NCBI RefSeq assembly: GCF_900102185.1
Contig: NZ_LT629690.1
Span: 1,364,001-1,428,000 of the forward strand
DNA length: 64,000 nt
DNA from: Terriglobus roseus
GTDB lineage: Bacteria; Acidobacteriota; Terriglobia; Terriglobales; Acidobacteriaceae
Reading direction: 5' to 3'
Shown: piece by piece, positions 57,020 through 64,000 of the stretch
Position numbering within the stretch: the stretch's first letter is position 1
Layout: each line of letters opens with the position of its first letter
The notes under the pieces: model-generated
What the model was told of the DNA's origin: nothing
Seen by the model: only the letters and a program-made list of their open reading frames with translations
Database searches by the model: none
Translations under genes and position numbers: made by a program

Positions 57020-59782
57020 TTATTGGATGGTAACGGTGAATGTAATGGTGTGGATGGTTGTGCCGCTAGTAGCGGTGACCGTCAGGGGGTACGTTCCGGC
57101 GACGGGGTAGAGGGTTTGGGGACCGGAGGGCCCGCTAGAGCGAATGGAATCTCCGCAGCCGACGACGGAGAGCAGGCCGGCAAAGAGGCTAACGGCGAGG
57201 AAGAGCGAGCCTCCGCAAATGAGGTGACGCGGCCTCGGGATGGCGCTCCCCACTCTGCGACGGCGGGTGAAGACCAGAGCGAATATACCGAGGGGCAGAG
57301 TTCCAGCGACGATGGCGGTGGACGCGCCGGGATTCAAGGGAGACCGACGGGGTGTCAGAGATGCGGACTGGACGTCGGCCTGGAGAGTGAGAGTGGCTGT
57401 GGCGGCGCCACCGGTAGGCGTGACGCTGGGGGAAGAGATCGAGCACGTGGAGTTGGTGGGTGCACCGGTGCAGGTGAGGGAGGTCGCGGCCGAGAAGCCA
57501 TTGAGGGGTGTAAGAGAAATGGTGGTGGTTGCGGCGGAGCCGTGGGTGACGGTAGCCGTGGGAGAGGACAGCGACAGGGAAAAGTCGGCCGCGGCGACGG
57601 CGTCGGTGATGATGAGCGTGGTCGGGGGGGTGGTCTGCTCTTGCCCTACGTGAATGCCGGGGAAATAGACCTGGATGGCGTGAGACCCCACTGCAAGAGT
57701 GGACGTGATGTACGAGGCAACACCGTTGACCAGCGTCACACTCGCAAGGTTCTTACCCGAATCGATAAACGTGACGGAGCTAACCGGCGTTCCATAGTTC
57801 GCAGTCACAGTCGCTCGTAGCGTGACTGCCTTGCCGAATGCGGCTGGGTTGGGTGTGACTGTCAGCTGGATGGTTGTCGTGTCGTTCGAGAGGATATTCA
57901 GAACCGCCCCCCCGGACTGGCTGGGAGCATAGAGAGAGTTACCGTGGAAGACGGCGACGAGTTCGTGAGCGCCAGCGGCAAGGGAGCTCGTGGTGAGGGT
58001 CGCGGTATTGCCCATGAGTGGCAGAGTAGCGATGGCTTTATAGGGTGGAAAGCCAACTTCGTCGACGAGATCAACGGAGCCGGTAGGATGACCGCTAGAG
58101 GCTGTTTCCGTAACGGTGAATGTGATAGGTATACCCGACACGAAGTTAAAGAAGTATGAGGGGTCGGCTCTAAGGTCGGGAGAGACGGTCAGGTCGGTGG
58201 CTGTCTGCAGCGTCGGCGCAATAACCTGAGTGTCGTGCAGAAAAATCTGGGCGGTGTTCTGGCCGGACTCGGTGGTTACGAGGTCATTGAGACCGTCGCC
58301 ATCAAGGTCAGTGATGACGGTTGCGGAGTTACCCCAGGCAGTAGCCGAGAGCCCTTCAAGTAGTGAATTGGGCGCGCGGAAAGTGCCGTCGCCGTTGCCA
58401 GCGAAGATGAGCAACGCGTTTCCCGTATCGTTCGCGATGACATCGGGAGTTCCGTCGCCGTCGACGTCTCCAACGGCGACGGTCAGTAAGTAGGCCAGAT
58501 CCCCGGGTGCCGTAGTGTTCTGAGGCGCGAGAAACTGACCGGGATGGGCGGGATCTCCAAGGTATACGGAGAAGAAGCTACCCTTGCCTGAGACCACCAC
58601 GTCCGGGAGACCGTCGTGGTTGAGATCCTGCACCGCGATGCTATTGATAAGGGCGGGCGGGCTACTAAAAGCGGGAGCGAGGAACTGCCCGGGATGGGTT
58701 GGGTCAGCCAGGAAGACGATAAACTCCCACGTGATGCTGCCTGCAGGCGTGTTGCTGTTATCCGACGGCGCGCAACGCACGATAAGATCAGGCCAGCCGT
58801 CGCCGTTCATGTCCGCCGCATTGAGACCAACGACGTCGTAACCGGAAAACGATGAACTGGTGACGCTTGAGGTGAAGGTGCCGGGTGCGGACTGCTGGTT
58901 CAGCGCGACAGTAATGCCGCTGGGATTCGCGGAGACTGCATTCCCCACGACGTAGGCAATGTCCGGCAGGCCGTCGTGATTGAAGTCTGCAATGGCAATG
59001 GGAGTTCCATGCCCCTCGACCACCTTCGTCGCCGGAAGAAAGGACCCCGGTGACGCGGGATTGTTCCGGAAGAACAACGTAAGTTGGCCACCTCCGCCTG
59101 TAAAGACCAGGTCGACAAGACCGTCGGCGTCGAGATCGACGGCGAGCACGCGGATGAAGCCGTCGAGGTTGTTGGCAGTAATTGGTAGGTTGGCAGGCGG
59201 GAGAAAATGGCCGGGTTTGTCGGCAAGCGAGACGGCCAGGGCATCGGGATAGCCTTGCACGGTGGCGATATCGGGGATGCCGTCGTTGTTGAAGTCTGCA
59301 ACCACGGCGCCCGCTAGCTCGTTATAGGCACTGCTGACGGAGAAATCGATCGTCTGGGCGTAGCGAAGGGCGCTAGTGGAGGTGTAGTTCCCTGGAGTAA
59401 CTGTGAGGGCGACGGGGGAACTGGTTGCGGCGGCGTTCGCGGTAGTGGAGTGAAAGGTAGCGCTGAGTTGGTGGGTTCCGGGAGCAAAGATGTGGTGCAG
59501 GATCGCTGTCCCCGGTGTGAAACCGGTCCCGGAGGTACTCACTAGCTGGAGGGTCTGAATCTTCTGAGTACCGTCAAGAATATCGACCGTGCCGAAGCGA
59601 ACGGGACCAGCTGAGTCGGTGACAGTGACCGTAGCGATGGTGGGTATAGCAGCGGCCTGGGTAGCGGGAGAGTTCAGCGCGAGCGAAATGGTGACGGGGT
59701 TCTGCCCGGCAGCGGCGCAAAGAGAGATAAGGAAGAAAGGTACGGTCAAGGCGCGAAAACAAAGCAAAGCAGAAAAGCGCAT
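57020..59782 (-). CDS. Secreted FG-GAP / Ig-like repeat surface protein
   Basis: A 920-aa exported protein, ATG 59782, with a signal peptide (LTVPFFLISLCAAAG). Residues about 30-130 form an Ig-like domain (AGPVRFGTVDILDGTQKIQ). Residues about 140-510 carry FG-GAP-type repeats with calcium-like loops DFNNDGIPDI, DLDADGLVDL, DFNHDGLPDI, DMNGDGWPDL, DLNHDGLPDV, DVDGDGTPDV and DLDGDGLNDL. Two further Ig-like domains (PTGSVDLVDE, SSVTFIDSG) follow. Near the C-terminus a hydrophobic stretch (LPLGIFALVF) followed by RRRR, then a second one (LFLAVSLFAGLLSVVGCG), then a final beta domain (PVAGTYPLTVTATSG). Likely cell-surface, adhesive or carbohydrate-binding. Confidence 0.88.
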   Translation of the reverse strand: MRFSALLCFRALTVPFFLISLCAAAGQNPVTISLALNSPATQAAAIPTIATVTVTDSAGPVRFGTVDILDGTQKIQTLQLVSTSGTGFTPGTAILHHIFAPGTHQLSATFHSTTANAAATSSPVALTVTPGNYTSTSALRYAQTIDFSVSSAYNELAGAVVADFNNDGIPDIATVQGYPDALAVSLADKPGHFLPPANLPITANNLDGFIRVLAVDLDADGLVDLVFTGGGGQLTLFFRNNPASPGSFLPATKVVEGHGTPIAIADFNHDGLPDIAYVVGNAVSANPSGITVALNQQSAPGTFTSSVTSSSFSGYDVVGLNAADMNGDGWPDLIVRCAPSDNSNTPAGSITWEFIVFLADPTHPGQFLAPAFSSPPALINSIAVQDLNHDGLPDVVVSGKGSFFSVYLGDPAHPGQFLAPQNTTAPGDLAYLLTVAVGDVDGDGTPDVIANDTGNALLIFAGNGDGTFRAPNSLLEGLSATAWGNSATVITDLDGDGLNDLVTTESGQNTAQIFLHDTQVIAPTLQTATDLTVSPDLRADPSYFFNFVSGIPITFTVTETASSGHPTGSVDLVDEVGFPPYKAIATLPLMGNTATLTTSSLAAGAHELVAVFHGNSLYAPSQSGGAVLNILSNDTTTIQLTVTPNPAAFGKAVTLRATVTANYGTPVSSVTFIDSGKNLASVTLVNGVASYITSTLAVGSHAIQVYFPGIHVGQEQTTPPTTLIITDAVAAADFSLSLSSPTATVTHGSAATTTISLTPLNGFSAATSLTCTGAPTNSTCSISSPSVTPTGGAATATLTLQADVQSASLTPRRSPLNPGASTAIVAGTLPLGIFALVFTRRRRVGSAIPRPRHLICGGSLFLAVSLFAGLLSVVGCGDSIRSSGPSGPQTLYPVAGTYPLTVTATSGTTIHTITFTVTIQ

Positions 59783-59961
59783 CGTACAAAGATCTCCGAC
59801 GGGATCACCCAAGCAATTGTGCCTCGGCGAGTCTAACCTTTGGTTAGACAATCAAGAAAGCACTAATTGCTTCGGAGTCTATTTCGCAAGATCGTTTTGG
59901 GAAACTATGACAAGTTCTATCCACACTATCCGTCCCAACTGACACAGAATCACCAAAGCAC

Positions 59962-60387
59962 TCACCGAGAGAGCGAGCGCTTTCGCTTGTCTTCTGCAAA
60001 GAGTCTGGGGCCGACCTCTATCAGTCTTGGCATCATTTTGTGTAAGCTCACGCGATCCCACGGAGCGTTGGTGCGAGTGCGCAGTCCTTTTTCGTTGAGG
60101 TCACTGACGATCTGGGAATAGGAGAAATCCTGGCTCAGCAGATCCATCATCTGCCTCAAGACTGCATTCTCGTAAGGGTCGATCTCCAGACGCATGCAAT
60201 CGTCGGAGAGTCGGAGACCGTAAGGAATCTCTTCTGCGTGTTCCGGTTCGTGAGGTGTTTCCGATTCCGGAAGTTCTCGACGCCACTCGATTGAAACCAA
60301 CTGCCATCCGGCCTTCTGGCGGTCGGCGATGAGAGCCGGGCTGAAGGGGCCGGAGAACCTGTCCTTGACTCGTTCAAAGTAAGGCAT
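59962..60387 (-). CDS. Small protein with recombinase-domain-like C-terminus
   Basis: A 141-aa protein. The N-terminus (MPYFERVKDRFSGPFSPALIADRQKAGW) is not recognised. Residues about 68-120 (ENAVLRQMMDLLSQDFSYSQIVSDLNEKGLRTR, TNAPWDRVSLHKMMPRLIEVG) resemble the 'Recombinase' DNA-binding domain of large serine recombinases, but the catalytic resolvase domain is absent. It could be a domesticated fragment or an acidobacterial regulator. No adjacent mobile-element signs were seen. Confidence 0.65.
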   Translation of the reverse strand: MPYFERVKDRFSGPFSPALIADRQKAGWQLVSIEWRRELPESETPHEPEHAEEIPYGLRLSDDCMRLEIDPYENAVLRQMMDLLSQDFSYSQIVSDLNEKGLRTRTNAPWDRVSLHKMMPRLIEVGPRLFAEDKRKRSLSR

Positions 60388-60556
60388 GTGTTTCCTCCAG
60401 GCTTTGGACGAGCAATCGCCACGCCAAAGTATTTTGCTTCAGAATCAAGTGATTGATCCGAGATTGCTTTCGAAAGCTGTGCATCTGCGGACGGAGCTGT
60501 TCGCATGCGGACAAATTTCTGACGTTCCTCTAGGTCTGCGATGGTGGCATGGAGCC

Positions 60557-61483
60557 TCAGTCTGGTGTGGGTTCAGAGATATGATCGATCAGTACGATCC
60601 TGACTGGTCCTGTTCCGCTTTCTAATCGCACTCCGAGCTGCTGCGCTACTGCCTGAATCAATGTTGGAGCGCCATCGTCAGCGCCTGGATCGACGCGAGG
60701 ACTTCCACTATCGGGTCGAAACTCTAGTGTTAGATCGTACTTACCGGTCAGTCCTGTCCCGTCTACGATCGGCTTAGTGTCCAGACCGGGTACCCCGATC
60801 CCTGCCAAAGCCCGGACCCCGTCAACTACGGTCGTGTTCGTTATACCAACGTGTAGCAGCCCTCCGGATGTGTAGTACCAACTAAATCCGCAGTTCGTGA
60901 CTGATGGAGTTGAAGGATCCGGTGCTTTGCCCACCGAAGCGTCCCCTTGCGTTGAACAATTGGTCCCCTCGGTATGCGGATGTATCTTCGGTCCGAGTAG
61001 GCCGGGCTTACTCAGGACAACTTTATTCACCGCGCCCTCTTTGGTGAACTCATGAATCTCTAGAGCGAACCGATCTGCCAGCATAGTCCGGAACATCTCG
61101 CGCAGTTGCTCGTTCGTGGGCTGGCCCTCAACTCGAAAGGTCACTCTATAGATCTGCTTTTTCACCCAACCAGGCTGCTTTTCGAATGCTGCTTTGGCCT
61201 CACTTATCTGCAATCGGTAGGCCCAGGAGATCGTCAGCCAGACCGCTCCCGCCATCGTTTGCAGCCCGTAAACTGGAGCCGTCTTATCCCGGATAAATGC
61301 TGGGATGAATGGGATCGAGCCAGGAGGAGCGGGCTTTATCGACACCGTCTCAAAGGCTAACGGAGCTGCGGTTGGAGTTGTTGTTTCTTGCTGCGGTTGA
61401 GCGGGCTGAGGCACTTGTCCATGGAGGCTGCAGATTGCGCATGCCACGAGCAACAGCGTTGCTGCCGTTCCTTTTCCTGTCAT
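60557..61483 (-). CDS. TIGR03435-family protein, second copy
   Basis: About 308 aa (ATG 61483; 61492 is an alternative). A signal peptide (TLLLVACAICSLHGQ) is followed by a Pro/Gln-rich stretch, FETVSIKPAPPGS, LREMFRTMLADRFALEIHEF, NKVVLSKPGLLGPKI, IVDGTGLTGKYDLTLEFRPD and LIQAVAQQLGVRLESGTGPVRIVLIDHI. These elements match the first copy at 27140-27928 block for block. Its function is unknown, with no clear operon partner. It starts about 100 bases downstream of the LysR stop on the same strand. Confidence 0.88.
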   Translation of the reverse strand: MTGKGTAATLLLVACAICSLHGQVPQPAQPQQETTTPTAAPLAFETVSIKPAPPGSIPFIPAFIRDKTAPVYGLQTMAGAVWLTISWAYRLQISEAKAAFEKQPGWVKKQIYRVTFRVEGQPTNEQLREMFRTMLADRFALEIHEFTKEGAVNKVVLSKPGLLGPKIHPHTEGTNCSTQGDASVGKAPDPSTPSVTNCGFSWYYTSGGLLHVGITNTTVVDGVRALAGIGVPGLDTKPIVDGTGLTGKYDLTLEFRPDSGSPRVDPGADDGAPTLIQAVAQQLGVRLESGTGPVRIVLIDHISEPTPD

Positions 61484-61591
61484 ACCGTTCATCCCGTTTG
61501 TCGATCGGTTTACTAAGTGTCAGTACTGACGTATGGACGAACGACTTCAAGGTTTGTAAACGACGGAGTGGATTCATGCTTCATCGATTTT

Positions 61592-62551
61592 CTATCGGGG
61601 CTTTCCTCGGCGAAGAACTCTGGCGGTTGATTCCGCGCTGTTTAGAGGACGTGCGACGACGTTGGATTCGCGAGAGGCATGTTCGTCGGCCCACTGAAGA
61701 AATTTTTTAAGTAGTGGGGAAGTGTTCGACTTGTTGTATCCCATGACGAGATCGATGGTTGGGACTTCGCCGTGCAGAGGCCTCGCGACTACTGACCGGA
61801 TGAGTGCATTTTGTACGTAGGACGGCAATAGGGTGAAGCCGCCTGTGGATGCTACGAGCGACATGCCGCCTGAGAGAGTTTCGGCGTCGTAGATTTGCTT
61901 GAGTTTGATGCCAACTCTTGCGGCGTATTCCTCGATGACAGTTTTGAGAACGGGAGCGGCGCGTGCTGTGCTGATGAAGTCTTCTCGACAGATGTCTTCC
62001 GGGCGGATTGCTTTGTGCCGCGCGAGGCGATGGCGAGCAGGCAGGATGGCTACCAAAGGTTCGCTTGTGAGGAATTTGAAATCGAGGCCTACGGTTTTTG
62101 TTTCACGGCGTAGCAGGGCTACATCGATTTCGCCCTGCATTAATGCATTCGCGAGTTCGGGTGATGATTTTGTTGTGATGGTGAGGTCGGCACCGGATGC
62201 GTCGTCGCGCAAGACACGCAGTGCTTCGGTTAGCCAGATGACTTCCTGACCGGGAAGGAAGCCTAAGCTGAAGCCTGGTTTGTGAGGTCGCTCCGTGTTT
62301 CTTGCAGCTTCGCACGCAACGTCGATCTGCATGAGTGCGAGTCTTGCATGATCGAGGAAGACTCGACCTGCTGCGGTGAGTTCAATGCCTCTGGCTTTGC
62401 GTTCGAGGAGCTTTACGCCGAGTTCCATTTCAAGGTCGCGAATCTGTCGACTGAGTGATGGTTGTGCGGTATGCAGTCTTCTTTCAGCGGCCTGTAAGAG
62501 ACTTCCTTCTTCAGCTACGGCAATGAAGTAACGCAGATGGCGAAGTTCCAT
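61592..62551 (-). CDS. LysR-family transcriptional regulator
   Basis: About 319 aa from the ATG at 62551. The winged helix reads ELRHLRYFIAVAEEGSLLQA, then QPSLSRQIRDLEMELGVKLL. The effector-binding domain includes FLPGQEVIWLTEAL and LVASTGGFTLLPSYV. It is divergent from the alpha/beta hydrolase gene, and the region between them holds two palindromes, so it probably controls itself and the hydrolase. Confidence 0.93.
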   Translation of the reverse strand: MELRHLRYFIAVAEEGSLLQAAERRLHTAQPSLSRQIRDLEMELGVKLLERKARGIELTAAGRVFLDHARLALMQIDVACEAARNTERPHKPGFSLGFLPGQEVIWLTEALRVLRDDASGADLTITTKSSPELANALMQGEIDVALLRRETKTVGLDFKFLTSEPLVAILPARHRLARHKAIRPEDICREDFISTARAAPVLKTVIEEYAARVGIKLKQIYDAETLSGGMSLVASTGGFTLLPSYVQNALIRSVVARPLHGEVPTIDLVMGYNKSNTSPLLKKFLQWADEHASRESNVVARPLNSAESTARVLRRGKPR

Positions 62552-62566
62552 TTGGGAGACCCCTCT

Positions 62567-62589
62567 AGCTATGCGCAATAAGCATAGCT
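62567..62589. promoter_or_regulatory. LysR-type operator near the regulator start
   Basis: AGCTATGC (62567-62574) and GCATAGCT (62582-62589), with a 7-base spacer, contain T(62572)-N11-A(62584). The site lies 16 bases upstream of the LysR start codon, where an autoregulatory operator is expected. Confidence 0.6.
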
Positions 62590-62643
62590 CAAACAATCAA
62601 AGTATTTGTGCACGTGATTGGAGAGGACCACTCTATGGCCAAC

Positions 62644-62666
62644 GGAGAACGCATGATGCGTTCTCC
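62644..62666. promoter_or_regulatory. Perfect 23-base palindrome before the hydrolase start
   Basis: Two 11-base arms (62644-62654 and 62656-62666) around a single central base lie 28 bases before the ATG at 62694. The tight symmetry fits a protein-binding site as well as a short hairpin. The SD sequence GAGGAG follows at 62681-62686. Confidence 0.55.
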
Positions 62667-62693
62667 GGAATTTCAAACTTGAGGAGTAACACC

Positions 62694-63395
62694 ATGTCAG
62701 CACAACAGAAACTCGCTATCGTTTTTTGTCACGGGATATGGGCCGATGGCTCGTGTTTCAGCAAGGTCATTCCTGCGTTGCAGAAGGATGGCCATGAAGT
62801 GATTGCAGCGCAGTATGGCCTGGATTCGTATGAAGGGGATGTGGCTGCGATCAAACGCACGCTGAATCGCGTGGGAAGCCCAGTTCTGCTTGTGGGGCAT
62901 TCCTATGGTGGCGCTACGATTACGGCTGCCGGTGTGGATGAGCGTGTGGCGGGATTGGTTTATATCTCGGCTGTTGCACCGGATGCAGGTGAGACGGTGC
63001 AGAACCAATTGGACAAATATCCTTCAGACATTTTTTCGCGTGTGGAGGTGGCAGATGGGCGTGCATGGCTGGTCCCGAGCGGCACCGAGTTCTTTTGCGG
63101 AGACTTGTCCGCTGAAGAGCAGAAGCTGGTTTGGGCAACGCATTATGCGCCTGTTGCTGATTTGTTTCAGCAACAGAAGCTTGATGCCAACGGCGTTGCG
63201 TGGAGGACGAAGCCTAGCTGGTTTGTTCTGGCGAAGAAGGACCACACTGTGCATCCTGACCTGCAGCGGTGGGTGTCAAAGCGTATGGGCGCAACTGTGA
63301 CGGAGGTGGAAAGCAGTCATGTGCCGATGCTCTCCATGCCTGATGTTGTCATTGATGTGATTCGCAAGGCTGCGAAATCACTGGAAGGGAAGTAA
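62694..63395 (+). CDS. Alpha/beta hydrolase
   Basis: About 233 aa. The fold is shown by AIVFCHGIWADGSCFSKVIP (oxyanion HG), VLLVGHSYGGATITAAG with the nucleophile Ser in GHSYGG, an acid-residue region FVLAKKDHTVHPDL and the catalytic His in EVESSHVPMLSMPD. It resembles salicylate esterase-like or plant-style hydrolases that are common as short bacterial detoxification enzymes; the substrate is unknown. The ATG at 62694 has GAGGAG 7 bases upstream, preferred over the open frame from 62571. A LysR regulator is divergent. Confidence 0.92.
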   Translation: MSAQQKLAIVFCHGIWADGSCFSKVIPALQKDGHEVIAAQYGLDSYEGDVAAIKRTLNRVGSPVLLVGHSYGGATITAAGVDERVAGLVYISAVAPDAGETVQNQLDKYPSDIFSRVEVADGRAWLVPSGTEFFCGDLSAEEQKLVWATHYAPVADLFQQQKLDANGVAWRTKPSWFVLAKKDHTVHPDLQRWVSKRMGATVTEVESSHVPMLSMPDVVIDVIRKAAKSLEGK

Positions 63396-63425
63396 ATCTT
63401 CTTAGAAGCTGTAAGGCTTCTTGAC

Positions 63426-63460
63426 TACGACAGACCGCCTCATGACGGTCTGTCGTATTT
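63426..63460. terminator. Intrinsic terminator between hydrolase and VOC genes
   Basis: Twelve-base-pair stem (63426-63437; 63446-63457) with an 8-base loop, followed by TTT. The genes on both sides converge here. Confidence 0.75.
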
Positions 63461-63469
63461 GGGTCGCTA

Positions 63470-63919
63470 CTAGCCGTACATCACGCCTGCATGGCTTTGG
63501 CCTACTTCGATGAGGTAGCCATCGGGGTCGCGGATATAGCAACGTATCTCACCGTATTTGTCGATGGGTTCTGTGAGAAAGTCGGCTCCACGGCTCTTCC
63601 ATAGCTGATACGACGCCTGCATATCTGCTACGCGGAAGTTCATGAAGCTGTTGATGTGGTCGGGGTCAGGTGTGCTGAGTGTGACGGTGGGTTTGTCTGG
63701 TGTGGGGCCGCCGCCGACGTTCAGGATCATCCAGATATTTGCGAGTTGAAGGTAACAGGGGGCGTTGCCATCGCCGAGTGTAAGGATGCGAGCTCCGAAG
63801 ACTTTTTCGTAGTAACGGGCGGATCGCTCAATGTCACTCACGGTGAGAAAATGCGCGATGCTGAGGCCTTCTTTGGGAGGCATTTCAAAACTGTTCTGTC
63901 CGACTTGTATGTCGCTCAT
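63470..63919 (-). CDS. VOC (glyoxalase/bleomycin-resistance) family protein
   Basis: About 149 aa from the ATG at 63919. AHFLTVSDIERSARYYEKVFGA starts the first beta-alpha-beta repeat; FRVADMQASYQLWKSRGADF and IRCYIRDPDGYLIEVGQS form the second, with metal-type residues His (IAHF) and Glu (LIEV). AAGGA lies about 8 bases upstream; an ATG at 63937 overlaps the stop of the partial gene before it (ATGA), so that longer start is also possible. The substrate is unknown. Confidence 0.9.
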   Translation of the reverse strand: MSDIQVGQNSFEMPPKEGLSIAHFLTVSDIERSARYYEKVFGARILTLGDGNAPCYLQLANIWMILNVGGGPTPDKPTVTLSTPDPDHINSFMNFRVADMQASYQLWKSRGADFLTEPIDKYGEIRCYIRDPDGYLIEVGQSHAGVMYG

Positions 63920-63933
63920 GGAGTGTTCCTTTT

Positions 63934-64000
63934 TCATGCTGAGGCGTTGCGTGGAATGAATCCTGGAACGCCAGTGTTGACTACGTTGTTGAGACGTTCT
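63934..64000 (-). CDS. Partial gene at the window edge, C-terminus only
   Basis: The - strand is open to the window edge and ends ERLNNVVNTGVPGFIPRNASA before a TGA at 63936-63934. The stop overlaps an ATG at 63937-63935 (ATGA), suggesting that the gene precedes the VOC gene in one transcript. Too short to identify. Confidence 0.45.
   Translation of the reverse strand, partial: ERLNNVVNTGVPGFIPRNASA

Noticed and set aside
56942-57820. 292-aa Gly/Arg-rich frame opposite the FG-GAP gene
   Set aside because: Low-complexity sequence that is the antisense of Ala/Thr/Pro-rich coding sequence.

Overview
The window looks like a chromosomal segment of an Acidobacteriota (Terriglobia; Terriglobus/Granulicella/Edaphobacter type). 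This is an inference from gene content: two proteins of the acidobacterial TIGR03435 type, an FG-GAP/Ig-like surface protein with a tail typical of that phylum, a fused LptC/LptA-like protein, an outer-membrane TonB receptor (diderm cell), GC-rich coding sequence and many GTG/TTG starts. I saw no prophage, insertion sequence, CRISPR array, rRNA or tRNA. The region is mostly housekeeping, with an accessory patch at about 57-64 kb.

Layout: 0-1.5 kb holds the 3' part of glyS. 2.3-10.2 kb is an envelope/sigma-54 block on the + strand: an LptC/LptA-like export protein, lptB, a quinone-reductase-like enzyme, rpoN, hpf, rapZ and a DUF1569 protein. 10.3-14.3 kb holds an MsbA-type exporter, gmk, rpoZ and a family-4 uracil-DNA glycosylase. 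14.4-24.9 kb holds a TonB receptor behind two metal-repressor-like palindromes, a LysR regulator, a GNAT enzyme, a KTSC-like protein, priA, an HU/IHF protein, dcd overlapping a degenerate LuxR-type regulator, a candidate structured RNA, a SYLF protein and a DedA-rhodanese fusion. 25-37.3 kb holds secreted M1 and M28 peptidases, a TIGR03435 protein, a frameshifted DUF2809 gene, a Tat-exported phosphoesterase, a c-type haem protein, a response regulator, Cu/Zn superoxide dismutase, an FAD oxidoreductase and an ABC ATPase.

37.3-45.5 kb is an arginine biosynthesis cluster on the - strand, in transcription order argR-argC-argB-argD-argF-argG-argH and an N-acetylglutamate synthase-like GNAT. Most junctions overlap by 1-14 bases. 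Tandem ARG-box-like palindromes lie between argR and the divergent gltB, so glutamate synthesis and its use for arginine may share one control region. 50-56.6 kb carries an acyl-CoA ligase, a small helix-turn-helix protein, a second Tat phosphoesterase, an M24 peptidase and accB-accC. 57-64 kb carries the FG-GAP/Ig protein, a recombinase-domain-like fragment protein, a second TIGR03435 protein, a LysR/hydrolase divergent pair and a VOC protein.

The most unusual signal is a dispersed intergenic repeat. Two copies in opposite orientation, about 24.7 kb apart, each contain three GACGATTTT boxes at identical spacings (29 and 40 bases) followed by a G6-A-G6 tract and GGTACCC. One lies just upstream of the M28 peptidase gene, the other directly after accC. 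All calls come from reading the sequence and the translated frames; no database search was run.
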